Below, in pieces: positions 1-5,950 of a DNA stretch of 7,791 bases. The notes under the pieces were generated by a model. It ran no database searches. It saw only the letters and a list, made by a program, of their open reading frames with translations, and was not told the origin of the DNA. A program made the position numbers and the translations under genes. Origin of the DNA: Acinetobacter sp. UBA6641 (GTDB lineage: Bacteria; Pseudomonadota; Gammaproteobacteria; Pseudomonadales; Moraxellaceae); assembly GCA_002455755.1 (NCBI GenBank), contig DKLL01000155.1:19068-26858 (forward strand). Reading direction: 5' to 3'. Positions within the stretch are counted from its first letter, which is position 1; every line of letters starts with the position of its first letter.

Positions 1-408
1 GATCTGCCAGTTGTTCCTGTTTCAACCTTGCAGGCCCTGGCACAGGCAGCATATCGTGTGGCGGGTTTAACGGCAGTGACCGCAGTGCTGGATGCGCGTA
101 TGAATGAAGTCTATATCGCGAGTTTTCAGCTGGATCAGCACGGCATTATGCAGCCTGTAGATACAGAGCAACTGTTAAATTATGCCGATGCTGGGGAAAT
201 GGTTAAATTTGAGCTGGCGGGTTCAGGTTCAGCTTTAATTAAGCCTGAACAAATACAATACAAAGACTTAAGTGCGACGGCACAAGATATTGCGACCATT
301 GCGCGCGCGCATGCAGAGCAAAAGCATTGGGTGAGTGCTGAACAGGCATTACCGGTGTATTTACGTGACAATGCCTGGAAAAAAATTCCAGAACAAGGCA
401 AATCATAA
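1..408 (+). CDS. tsaB: tRNA threonylcarbamoyladenosine biosynthesis protein TsaB, 5'-truncated
   Basis: The reading frame is open from the first base of the window, so only the C-terminal 135 residues are visible; the start lies upstream. The visible part begins with DLPVVPVSTLQALAQAAY and continues with VLDARMNEVYIASF, which matches the TsaB (YeaZ) core, where the same segment carries the conserved DAR-M-EVY motif. TsaB is the ASKHA-fold partner of TsaD in the cytoplasmic complex that, with TsaE, transfers threonylcarbamoyl to A37 of ANN-decoding tRNAs. It is usually a non-catalytic scaffold. The family is about 220-230 residues long, so roughly the first 90-100 are missing. The C-terminus (PVYLRDNAWKK) is the normal family ending, so the gene is cut only by the window edge. 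uppP starts 12 bases after its stop, which suggests one transcript. Confidence 0.9.
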   Translation, partial: DLPVVPVSTLQALAQAAYRVAGLTAVTAVLDARMNEVYIASFQLDQHGIMQPVDTEQLLNYADAGEMVKFELAGSGSALIKPEQIQYKDLSATAQDIATIARAHAEQKHWVSAEQALPVYLRDNAWKKIPEQGKS

Positions 409-420
409 TCAGGATTTTCT

Positions 421-1245
421 ATGGATCTTTTACTGCTGCTGAAAGCGGCAATTATGGGTATCGTTGAAGGGATTACCGAATTTTTACCCATCTCTAGTAC
501 CGGACATTTAATTCTCGCTTCAGAACTTATGAATTTCTGGACCAAAGAAAAGAGCGATGTATTTGTGATCGCCATTCAAATGGGGGCGATTGCAGCAGTC
601 ATTTATGAATACTGGGCCCGTCTATGGGGTGCAGCAACCGGTATGTTTACTGGTGAAGCCAAAGGTCGTCATCTCGGATTTAGCCTGATCATGGCATCCA
701 TTCCAATTGTGCTGATTGGCCTGACTTTTGGACAGGCAGTCAAAGAATTATTATTTAATGATATTGCCGTGGCGATTGGCTTGATTGTCGGTGGTTTCAT
801 CATTATGTGGATTGAAAAACATCCGCCGAAAGTGAATGCTGAAGAAGTGGAAAACATCAGCTATAAAGAAGCGATCTGGATTGGTTTAATCCAGGTGCTG
901 TCTTTAATTCCAGGTACATCACGTTCAGGTGCGACCATTATTGGTGCCATGTTCCTGGGCATCTCACGTAAGGCTGCTACAGAATTTTCTTTCTTCCTCG
1001 GCATTCCGGTGATTGTGGGGGCGGGTCTGCTCGATCTGTATCAAAGTTATGATGTTTTCCAAAGTACCGAAGATTGGACGGTTTTAGCCACAGGGATTAT
1101 TGTTTCCTTCGTTTCAGCTTTAATTCTGATTCGTGTATTGGTGGCTTATGTCGCTAAACGTGATTTCATGATTTTTGCCTGGTACCGTATTGCTTCAGGT
1201 CTTTTAATCTTACTTTTCGCATTTACAGGCTGGAAATTATGGTAA
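421..1245 (+). CDS. uppP: Undecaprenyl-diphosphate phosphatase (BacA/UppP family)
   Basis: This 274-residue integral membrane protein has the length usual for the family. It removes a phosphate from undecaprenyl diphosphate, regenerating the lipid carrier for peptidoglycan and other surface glycans; overproduction gives bacitracin resistance in related enzymes. The first family motif, [14 protein letters not shown], is at residues 16-29 and includes the active-site region Glu16, Glu20, Ser26 and His29. The second, PGTSRSG, is at 164-170 and carries the catalytic Arg168. Hydrophobic helices cover most of the chain, with polar loops near 63-85 and 131-150. ATG 421 has an AGGA ribosome site at 411-414, six bases upstream, and lies just after the tsaB stop. 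Its last seven bases overlap the rsmJ start, so rsmJ is probably translationally coupled to it. All key residues are present. Confidence 0.95.
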   Translation: MDLLLLLKAAIMGIVEGITEFLPISSTGHLILASELMNFWTKEKSDVFVIAIQMGAIAAVIYEYWARLWGAATGMFTGEAKGRHLGFSLIMASIPIVLIGLTFGQAVKELLFNDIAVAIGLIVGGFIIMWIEKHPPKVNAEEVENISYKEAIWIGLIQVLSLIPGTSRSGATIIGAMFLGISRKAATEFSFFLGIPVIVGAGLLDLYQSYDVFQSTEDWTVLATGIIVSFVSALILIRVLVAYVAKRDFMIFAWYRIASGLLILLFAFTGWKLW

Positions 1246-2057
1246 GCGAATTCCGCTTATTTGTAGAACAGGCATTTCAACAGAAAGCACAGCAGTATTC
1301 TGCTGTGCTTTCTTCTCGTGGAATAACGGTAAAGCTTGAAATGATTGAAAAGCTGAATGCCCGATTTTTGCGTTTAAATCCTGAACTGGCTTTATGTGTA
1401 GATGAATCCGGTCTGTGGCTGTGTGCCAATGGCATGAAGATGCAGCCGGACTGGCAAGCTGAAGTGCCACGTTTAAAACGCTCATCGTTAAAATCTGAAA
1501 TGATTGCGCGAGCATGTAATCTGGGCGAAAAGCCAACCTTAATTGATGCGACTGCCGGTTTGGGTCATGACAGTTTGCTCATGGCCCATTTGGGTGCGAA
1601 TGTCACCCTGGTTGAACGGCATCCAGTTTTGTTTACCTTGCTTGAAGACAGCAAAAATCATGCACAACATGATGCATTTCTCAGTTCAGTTGTAGCACGA
1701 ATTGATCTGGTTTTTTCTGATTCTGCCGATTACCTAACCCAACAGGCGCAACAAAAGCATGTGGTGGATGTCGTTTATCTTGATCCGATGTTTCCCCAGC
1801 GCGACCAGCATCAGCAAGCCATTAAAAAAAAGGCTCAAGTAAAAAAGCAGATGCAGCTACTCCATATGCTGTTGCCTGAACATGGGGAAATGGATCTGGG
1901 TGACAATCTGTTAACTCTGGCGCAAAAAGTGGCTAAACGTGTGGTGGTGAAGCGTCCTCGTCTGGCAGTATATCTGGCCGATCTGGAACCGGATCATCAA
2001 TGGCAGGGAGATGCCTGTCGTTTTGATGCCTACTTTCAGCAACATCTTCTAGAGTAG
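1239..2057 (+). CDS. rsmJ: 16S rRNA (guanine(1516)-N(2))-methyltransferase RsmJ
   Basis: This 272-residue protein is an S-adenosylmethionine-dependent methyltransferase of the RsmJ (YhiQ) family, which methylates G1516 (E. coli numbering) of 16S rRNA. The SAM-binding motif [15 protein letters not shown], is at residues 103-116, the acidic end of strand 2 (VERHP) is at 125-129, the catalytic motif YLDPMFP is at 180-186, and the family signature VVVKRPR is at 235-241. The ATG lies inside the uppP stop region (ATGGTAA, 7-base overlap), with AGG at 1227-1229 nine bases upstream. Starting at the next in-frame ATG (residue 35) would remove the family's N-terminal part, so the overlap start is preferred. 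The first 60 residues differ more from E. coli than the core does. A perfect hairpin lies at codons 15-25. No clear intrinsic terminator follows the gene. Confidence 0.92.
   Translation: MVSEFRLFVEQAFQQKAQQYSAVLSSRGITVKLEMIEKLNARFLRLNPELALCVDESGLWLCANGMKMQPDWQAEVPRLKRSSLKSEMIARACNLGEKPTLIDATAGLGHDSLLMAHLGANVTLVERHPVLFTLLEDSKNHAQHDAFLSSVVARIDLVFSDSADYLTQQAQQKHVVDVVYLDPMFPQRDQHQQAIKKKAQVKKQMQLLHMLLPEHGEMDLGDNLLTLAQKVAKRVVVKRPRLAVYLADLEPDHQWQGDACRFDAYFQQHLLE
1282..1313 (+). repeat. Perfect 14-bp inverted repeat (hairpin) inside the 5' end of rsmJ
   Basis: AGAAAGCACAGCAG at 1282-1295 is followed by the loop TATT and then by its exact reverse complement, CTGCTGTGCTTTCT, at 1300-1313. In mRNA this would form a very stable stem-loop beginning 44 bases after the rsmJ ATG and 37 bases after the uppP stop. 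It resembles the stem of an intrinsic terminator, but the bases after it (TCTCGTGG) lack the needed U-run. It is therefore better read as a structured RNA segment that could slow translation, block a 3' exonuclease or attenuate rsmJ. The structure is seen in the sequence; any function is inferred. Confidence 0.8.
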
Positions 2058-2089
2058 TTTGGTAAATGATTCAATAATGTGCATTAATT

Positions 2090-2098
2090 TGTTATATA
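2090..2098 (+). promoter_or_regulatory. Candidate extended -10 promoter for the C13 peptidase-fghA unit
   Basis: TGTTATATA in the 124-base spacer after rsmJ fits an extended -10 element (TGn followed by TATATA). A weak -35-like TTCAAT lies 17 bases upstream at 2070-2075. The same arrangement (TGTTATAAT) occurs ahead of rpe in this window. It would give a leader of about 75 bases before the ATG at 2182. It is a pattern match only, and the gene could also be read through from rsmJ because no terminator is visible between them. Confidence 0.4.
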
Positions 2099-2155
2099 GT
2101 TCCAAAGCAGCATTGATAAAAATTCCATCAAGCATAAACTTAGACTGGTAAATCC

Positions 2156-2185
2156 GTGAGCGATAACCACCCTGAAATCCTATGA
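2156..2185 (+). other. Nine-codon mini-ORF ending in an ATGA stop-start overlap
   Basis: A GTG at 2156 opens a nine-codon frame (would read MSDNHPEIL) whose TGA stop at 2183-2185 overlaps the ATG of the C13 peptidase gene at 2182. GG at 2147-2148 is its only ribosome-site-like element. The peptidase ATG has no convincing ribosome site of its own, so coupling through this mini-ORF is possible. Equally, the GTG may be the true start of the peptidase, separated from it by a one-base frameshift or sequencing error. It may also be chance. Confidence 0.25.
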
Positions 2186-3594
2186 TCGACTTTAAACCCT
2201 CCATCAATTTTTGGCATGATTTTAAGAGCAACCAAACTGCAGGGATGTGGCTTTTTTTGGGTTCGCGTCGTTCTTTGCAAATTGTCCGGCCATCGATTCT
2301 GCAACTGATTTTTTGGGGAATTTTAGGCGGCAGTGCCAACAGTTTATTCAGCTGGCTCAGTGCGGAAGAGATCGGAGAGTTTAACCCGCAAGGCCTGATC
2401 AGTTATGCTTTATGGCCTTTTATTGCGCTCATCGTCGGTATTTTCCTTTCCCAGCGGATTAACAATCCTCGTTTGATGCTGGTACCTGCCTTGTTGTGGC
2501 TGGTACTGGATACCCATATCGCCTTATTGCAAAGCCTGATCCAGTATCTGGGCTATATCGATGTCTTGCCTTACCTGTTCTATGACTATTTGCCGACCAT
2601 TTTCATGGTGCTGTTTGTCTGGCAAAGTCTGGCTGTGGTGTGGGTGTTTTCACGTGAACTGAAATGGCCATGGTGGGAGCGGGCGCTGATTGTCGCTGCC
2701 ACACTTTTTACCTTGGTGGTCTGGCAAATGTCGGTAAAAAGCCAGCCGATCTGGAAAGTTGAGGAAACACCGCCAACTTTTGCTGAAGATGCTTTTTATG
2801 CACAAAGCCGTATCTTGAACAAGTCTCTGGAATCAATCCAGTATGGTGAATTTGCCCAGTCGCACTGGTACTTTTTAGGGGTTGCCGGTGCAGGTTATCA
2901 AGATGTCTTTAAATCGGAAATTGAACGGATTAAAGAACAGTTTGATACCCGTTTTGGGACTTTTGGCCGTTCCATGGCGCTGATTAATAACCCTGAAACC
3001 CGAACGCAAATGCCGATTGCTTCACGCACCAGTATGGAAATGGCCTTGCGCCGTATCGGGCAGCAAATGAACAAAGAAAGTGATGTACTATTTTTATACA
3101 TGACTTCACACGGTTTGCCGAATCAGTTTGAAATGGAAAATGACCCGATCGATTTAAATGATGTCGATCCTAAATGGCTTAAAGATACTCTGGATAAATC
3201 CGGAATTCGTTGGCGCGTGATCGTGATTTCGGCGTGTTATTCGGGGAGTTTTGTTCCGGCTTTGCAGGATGATAATACTTTAATTATTACTGCATCTGCG
3301 GCTGACCGGGCATCTTTTGGCTGTTCCAATGAGGCGGATTATACCTATTTTGGACGGGCCTTTTTTGATCAGGCCATGCGCGAGCAGATGTCTATCCAAG
3401 GTGCTTTTGAGCAGACCAAAAAAACGGTGGCGCAATGGGAAACCGCACAAGGATTTGAAGCTTCTGAACCGCAATGGTCGATTGGCAAGAATATGGAATT
3501 TATGTTGCCGCAGCTTGAGCAACGCTTATTTCCCGCTACAACCCAGACAGATATGAAAATAGAAACCCCACAATTAAGTGTGGCAGCACCATAA
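2182..3594 (+). CDS. Membrane-anchored C13-family (legumain/caspase-like) cysteine peptidase
   Basis: This 470-residue protein has two parts. Residues about 37-185 contain five hydrophobic segments (near 38-58, 70-90, 97-118, 137-156 and 166-184). Basic residues cluster before the first segment, at RINNPR after the second and at SRELKWPWWER after the fourth. By the positive-inside rule the N-terminus is cytoplasmic and the C-terminal domain periplasmic. Residues about 200-445 match the peptidase C13 fold: YFLGVAGAGYQDVFKSEIER (229-248), a hydrophobic strand ending in catalytic His310 (FLYMTSHG), and another ending in catalytic Cys352 (VIVISACYSGSF). Both dyad residues are present, so it should be an active cysteine peptidase, probably cutting after Asn or Asp as legumains do; the substrate is unknown. 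A TGA at 2173 bars any longer version of this frame. fghA follows 11 bases downstream. Confidence 0.85.
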   Translation: MIDFKPSINFWHDFKSNQTAGMWLFLGSRRSLQIVRPSILQLIFWGILGGSANSLFSWLSAEEIGEFNPQGLISYALWPFIALIVGIFLSQRINNPRLMLVPALLWLVLDTHIALLQSLIQYLGYIDVLPYLFYDYLPTIFMVLFVWQSLAVVWVFSRELKWPWWERALIVAATLFTLVVWQMSVKSQPIWKVEETPPTFAEDAFYAQSRILNKSLESIQYGEFAQSHWYFLGVAGAGYQDVFKSEIERIKEQFDTRFGTFGRSMALINNPETRTQMPIASRTSMEMALRRIGQQMNKESDVLFLYMTSHGLPNQFEMENDPIDLNDVDPKWLKDTLDKSGIRWRVIVISACYSGSFVPALQDDNTLIITASAADRASFGCSNEADYTYFGRAFFDQAMREQMSIQGAFEQTKKTVAQWETAQGFEASEPQWSIGKNMEFMLPQLEQRLFPATTQTDMKIETPQLSVAAP

Positions 3595-3605
3595 GGAAAA
3601 TAACG

Positions 3606-4442
3606 ATGGAATTGATGCAAGTTAATCAATGCTTTGATGGGGAACAGCGCGTTTATGCCTTTAATTCCAACAGTTTAAAAGGGCAGACAAAATTTGGAAT
3701 GTTCTTGCCGCATCAGGCTTTAACCGGTCAACCTTGTCCAGCCCTGTTTTATCTGGCCGGTCTGACCTGTACTGAAGAAACTTTTGCAATTAAAGCACAT
3801 GCGCAACGTTTGGCAGCCCAGCTGGGTTTGATCCTGATTAGTCCGGATACCTCACCCCGAGGCGAACAGGTCGCAGCAGGGGATTCGTGGGATCTTGGTC
3901 AGGGTGCAGGCTTTTATATCAATGCGACCCAGGCACCGTGGGCTGAGCATTATCAAATGGAAAGCTTTATTGCCGATGAACTTTATGAGCTAGTGAAGCA
4001 AACCTTTCCAGTGCAAGCGGATGCGATAGGCATCTTCGGGCATTCCATGGGCGGACATGGTGCGCTGACACTGGCATTTAAATACCCGGAAAAATTTAAA
4101 TCGGTGTCTGCTTTTGCGCCGATTTGTGCGCCCAGCCAATGTCCTTGGGGCGAGAAAGCTTTTTCGAATTATTTAGGTGCAGATCAGGCGGAATGGAAAA
4201 AGCATGATGCCACTGCCTTGATTCAAGAAAAAGGGGCGCTGTTTACAGAAATTTTGATTGATCAGGGGGCGAAAGACCAGTTCTACAGTCAACTGAATCC
4301 GGCCTTATTCAAACAGGCCTGTGAGCAAGCAGGACAGTCACTGACCTTACGTGAACATGCCGGCTATGATCATGGTTATTACTTTATTCAGACCTTTATG
4401 GATGACCACCTGCAATTCCATGCGGTACAACTCGAAGCCTGA
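3606..4442 (+). CDS. fghA: S-formylglutathione hydrolase
   Basis: This 278-residue alpha/beta-hydrolase of the esterase D family hydrolyses S-formylglutathione to formate and glutathione, the second step of glutathione-dependent formaldehyde detoxification in the cytoplasm. The nucleophile elbow GHSMGGHGAL at 145-154 gives Ser147. Asp224 (DQGAKDQFY) and His256 (HAGYDHGYYF) complete the likely triad. The oxyanion-loop region YLAGLTCTEETF (49-60) and SPRGE (83-87) are typical of the family. The length is normal. ATG 3606 is chosen because AAGGA at 3593-3597, which overlaps the upstream stop codon, sits eight bases away; the in-frame ATG at 3615 is too far. The tight spacing suggests co-transcription with the C13 peptidase. 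The partner dehydrogenase (frmA/adhC) and an frmR regulator are not in the window. The gene is also called frmB. Confidence 0.94.
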   Translation: MELMQVNQCFDGEQRVYAFNSNSLKGQTKFGMFLPHQALTGQPCPALFYLAGLTCTEETFAIKAHAQRLAAQLGLILISPDTSPRGEQVAAGDSWDLGQGAGFYINATQAPWAEHYQMESFIADELYELVKQTFPVQADAIGIFGHSMGGHGALTLAFKYPEKFKSVSAFAPICAPSQCPWGEKAFSNYLGADQAEWKKHDATALIQEKGALFTEILIDQGAKDQFYSQLNPALFKQACEQAGQSLTLREHAGYDHGYYFIQTFMDDHLQFHAVQLEA

Positions 4443-4452
4443 TCGTTCATTC

Positions 4453-4480
4453 AAAAAAGGGAGAATTCAATTCTCCCTTA
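4453..4480. terminator. Bidirectional intrinsic terminator between fghA and the DUF2218 gene
   Basis: AAGGGAGAATT (4457-4467) and AATTCTCCCTT (4469-4479) are perfect reverse complements around one base, giving a GC-based stem with an AT loop. On the minus strand the stem is followed by six T residues (complement of the A-run at 4453-4458), a good terminator for the DUF2218 gene. On the plus strand the tail is only TTACTT, so it should stop fghA transcripts less efficiently. It begins 11 bases after the fghA stop. Confidence 0.85.
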
Positions 4481-4481
4481 C

Positions 4482-4757
4482 TTATTGATGCTGCCATATA
4501 ACAGTAAATTGTTGCTGTGCCATTCGGCTTAAATGGTCCAGCACCACTTTTTCCAGTCTGCTTAAGTCTTCTAATGAACTGTCAATCGAAACCAACAATA
4601 CTGCTGATTGTGGCGTCAGCTTAACAGTCGCGTCCGGCATAAAGATACTGAAATCTTCCTCAGTTTCAGAGACTTCAAATTTATGTTTCCAGTGATTGAG
4701 TAATCGTTTGGCGATACGGGCTGCTTCTGACGTGATAATTTGTGTATTACTTTTCAT
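4482..4757 (-). CDS. Small DUF2218-family protein
   Basis: This cytoplasmic protein of 91 residues has no signal peptide, membrane segment or cysteine. The pattern SEAARIAKRLLNHWKHKFEV, then a short acidic strand pair ending in DATVKLTP, and finally LSRLEKVVLDHLSRMAQQQFTVIW, matches the DUF2218 family as I remember it: small proteins with an N-terminal helix followed by strands and a C-terminal helix and strand. Its biochemical role is not known to me. Two ATGs, at 4763 and 4757, are in frame. An AAGG on the minus strand (4770-4767) is only three bases from the first but nine from the second, so 4757 is the likelier start; using 4763 adds two residues. The gene is convergent with fghA and divergent from rpe, with its own terminator, so it is probably monocistronic. 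Confidence 0.75.
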   Translation of the reverse strand: MKSNTQIITSEAARIAKRLLNHWKHKFEVSETEEDFSIFMPDATVKLTPQSAVLLVSIDSSLEDLSRLEKVVLDHLSRMAQQQFTVIWQHQ

Positions 4758-4766
4758 TCTCATTTA

Positions 4767-4770
4767 CCTT
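4767..4770 (-). promoter_or_regulatory. Ribosome binding site deciding the DUF2218 start
   Basis: AAGG on the minus strand is nine bases from the ATG at 4757 and only three from the ATG at 4763. The spacing favours the downstream start. Confidence 0.55.
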
Positions 4771-4820
4771 ATGCGCTTAGGTCAAAATAGCAGATTTTAA
4801 AAATAGCGAAAGTGAAATCA

Positions 4821-4837
4821 TGCAACGCAACGTTGCA
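4821..4837. repeat. Nested palindrome in the divergent rpe/DUF2218 promoter region
   Basis: TGCAACG (4821-4827) and CGTTGCA (4831-4837) form a perfect 7-bp inverted repeat around CAA. Inside it GCAACGTTGC (4827-4836) is itself a perfect 10-bp palindrome. A third GCAAC occurs at 4863-4867. The site lies about 60 bases upstream of the DUF2218 start and about 70 upstream of the rpe -10. It could be an operator, but no regulator gene is nearby and its size also allows chance. Confidence 0.4.
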
Positions 4838-4902
4838 GATTTAAAATGAATGCGATTAAATCGCAACAGATGTAGATTGAATCACAGCAGCAAAGTTCAA
4901 TT

Positions 4903-4911
4903 TGTTATAAT
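4903..4911 (+). promoter_or_regulatory. Extended -10 promoter of rpe
   Basis: TGTTATAAT contains a consensus TATAAT (4906-4911) preceded by TGn, an extended -10 element, which can work without a good -35; none is visible at the usual distance. The transcript would start near 4918. That places the ATG at 4950 about 30 bases into the message and leaves the ATG at 4929 almost no leader. Confidence 0.7.
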
Positions 4912-4937
4912 GTGAAAAATCAATTCAAATGCATAGC

Positions 4938-4941
4938 CAGG
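4938..4941 (+). promoter_or_regulatory. Ribosome binding site deciding the rpe start
   Basis: CAGG lies eight bases before the ATG at 4950. It is inside the coding region if the upstream ATG at 4929 is used, and that ATG has no ribosome site of its own. Rpe homologues also begin close to the [14 protein letters not shown] segment, so 4950 is preferred. Confidence 0.65.
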
Positions 4942-4949
4942 TTCTCCCC

Positions 4950-5636
4950 ATGTCCAAGCCATATTTAATTGCACCTTCCATTTTATCTGCCGACTTTGCC
5001 CGTTTAGGTGAAGAAGTTGAAAATGTGCTTGCTGCAGGTGCAGATGTCGTACATTTTGATGTGATGGATAACCATTACGTTCCTAATCTGACGTTTGGTG
5101 CAGGCGTGTGCAAGGCATTAAAAAAATACGGGATTCAGGCACCGATTGACGTGCATCTGATGGTATCGCCAGTAGACCGTATGATTGGCGATTTCCTGGA
5201 AGCGGGTGCTGACATTATTACTTTTCACCCGGAAGCTTCGGATCATATTGACCGTTCTTTACAGTTAATCAAATCGGGCGGTGCCAAAGCAGGTCTGGTA
5301 TTTAATCCGGCAACCCCTTTGCATTATCTGGACTATGTTCTGGACAAAGTCGATCAGGTTTTGTTGATGAGCGTCAACCCGGGCTTTGGCGGTCAAAAGT
5401 TTATTCCCATGACTTTGGATAAACTTCGTCAGGCCCGCAAAATCATTGATGCCTCAGGCCGTGACATCCGTTTGGAAGTAGATGGTGGAGTGACGCCAGC
5501 CAATATTCGTGAAATTGCAGAAGCTGGTGCAGATATGTTTGTTGCCGGTTCGGCAATTTTTGGCAAACCGGATTATAAAGCTGTAATTGATGAAATGCGT
5601 TCAGAACTGGCAAAAGCAGGCTCAGTTAATCTTTAA
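4950..5636 (+). CDS. rpe: Ribulose-phosphate 3-epimerase
   Basis: This 228-residue TIM-barrel enzyme interconverts D-ribulose 5-phosphate and D-xylulose 5-phosphate in the non-oxidative pentose phosphate pathway, in the cytoplasm. [14 protein letters not shown] is at residues 7-20, with substrate-contacting Ser10. [12 protein letters not shown] (35-46) gives metal ligands His35 and Asp37 (which also acts as a catalytic base), DVHLMV gives His69, and LEVDGGV gives the second catalytic Asp178. The phosphate-binding loops are NPGFGGQKF (143-151) and AGSAIF (199-204). The start at 4950 matches homologues; an in-frame ATG at 4929 would add seven residues but lies only about 11 bases from the predicted transcription start. 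The gene has its own promoter, and a hairpin terminator stands about 140 bases after its stop. In pseudomonads and enterics rpe is commonly followed by gph; here the next plus-strand genes are copper genes. Confidence 0.96.
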   Translation: MSKPYLIAPSILSADFARLGEEVENVLAAGADVVHFDVMDNHYVPNLTFGAGVCKALKKYGIQAPIDVHLMVSPVDRMIGDFLEAGADIITFHPEASDHIDRSLQLIKSGGAKAGLVFNPATPLHYLDYVLDKVDQVLLMSVNPGFGGQKFIPMTLDKLRQARKIIDASGRDIRLEVDGGVTPANIREIAEAGADMFVAGSAIFGKPDYKAVIDEMRSELAKAGSVNL

Positions 5637-5638
5637 TA

Positions 5639-5747
5639 ATCTACAATTAATTCTTGCTAAGTTGTGGATAACTTTATGGATAACTATATGGATATCTGTG
5701 TAGATAACTATATGGATAACTTGATTAGTTTATAAACAATTGTAGAT
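5639..5747. repeat. 10-bp inverted repeats flanking the 12-bp tandem array
   Basis: ATCTACAATT at 5639-5648 and AATTGTAGAT at 5738-5747 are exact reverse complements 89 bases apart, enclosing all five tandem units. The left arm starts three bases after the rpe stop. The right arm overlaps a degenerate TGTAGATCA that resembles tandem unit 4. The arrangement could be a long-loop RNA stem in the rpe 3' untranslated region or the ends of a small mobile element of about 109 bp. The arms are AT-rich, so chance is possible. Confidence 0.5.
5663..5722 (+). repeat. Five tandem 12-bp units, each resembling a DnaA box
   Basis: The units, in phase and without gaps, are TGTGGATAACTT, TATGGATAACTA, TATGGATATCTG, TGTAGATAACTA and TATGGATAACTT. 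The first nine bases of unit 1 (TGTGGATAA) are the exact complement of the classical DnaA box TTATCCACA. Units 2, 4 and 5 differ from it at one position and unit 3 at two. All point the same way with 12-base spacing, close to one helical turn, so bound proteins would sit near one DNA face. The array lies between the rpe stop and its terminator, so it is also transcribed. Confidence 0.8.
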
Positions 5748-5778
5748 CAATAGCTTAATAATTAGACATTAAATGTAT

Positions 5779-5804
5779 AAAAAGGACTCAAATGAGTCCT
5801 TTTT
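5779..5804. terminator. Intrinsic terminator downstream of rpe
   Basis: AAAAAGGACTCA (5779-5790) and TGAGTCCTTTTT (5793-5804) are perfect 12-bp complements around AA. The GGACTC stem with flanking A5 and T5 runs is a textbook terminator able to work in both directions. It ends the rpe transcript and insulates the copper operon. Confidence 0.92.
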
Positions 5805-5911
5805 CAGCTTGTTAAGGTATTAAAAAATATGATGCTTTATTCATCTATGCTTTAAAATTATACTGTATAAAAAATAACTTTATTGTTTAAGTTGGCATTA
5901 TTCAACAGGAC

Positions 5912-5950
5912 TTGACACTGTTTAGCATAAATTTAAAAATTGTGTATAAC
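5912..5950 (+). promoter_or_regulatory. Candidate promoter region of the copper operon
   Basis: Two overlapping choices are visible. A consensus -35 TTGACA (5912-5917) is followed 16 bases later by a poor -10, TAAAAA (5934-5939). Alternatively TTAGCA (5922-5927) stands 17 bases before TATAAC (5945-5950), which has an upstream TG. Either would start transcription 65-85 bases before the GTG at 6031. I cannot see a clear CopR/CusR or CueR operator, so copper control is assumed from gene content only. Confidence 0.35.
5941..5949 (+). other. Isolated DnaA-box match
   Basis: TGTGTATAA is the complement of TTATACACA and fits the E. coli consensus TTWTNCACA exactly. It has the same orientation as the tandem units about 220 bases upstream and overlaps the candidate copper-operon -10. 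A nine-base match in AT-rich DNA can be chance. Confidence 0.35.

Noticed and set aside
301..314. Alternating GC run that could adopt Z-DNA
   Set aside because: It is short and is explained by Ala, Arg and His codons inside tsaB.
180..575. Minus-strand open frame of 131 codons opposite tsaB and uppP
   Set aside because: It lies wholly opposite two recognised genes, resembles no family I know, and has no ribosome site or promoter of its own.
1237..1536. Minus-strand open frame opposite the start of rsmJ
   Set aside because: It is a complement shadow of rsmJ codons with no recognisable domain.
2049..2339. Minus-strand open frame across the rsmJ-peptidase spacer
   Set aside because: Much of it is antisense to the peptidase gene, the protein has no recognisable family, and no ribosome site is evident.
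3280..3629. Three overlapping open frames on both strands within the end of the C13 gene
   Set aside because: They are shadows in other frames of a gene with intact catalytic motifs and family-consistent length.
5891..5906. GTTG and CAAC inverted pair, considered as a copper-regulator operator
   Set aside because: The 4-bp arms are too short and do not match the CusR/CopR or CueR sites I know.
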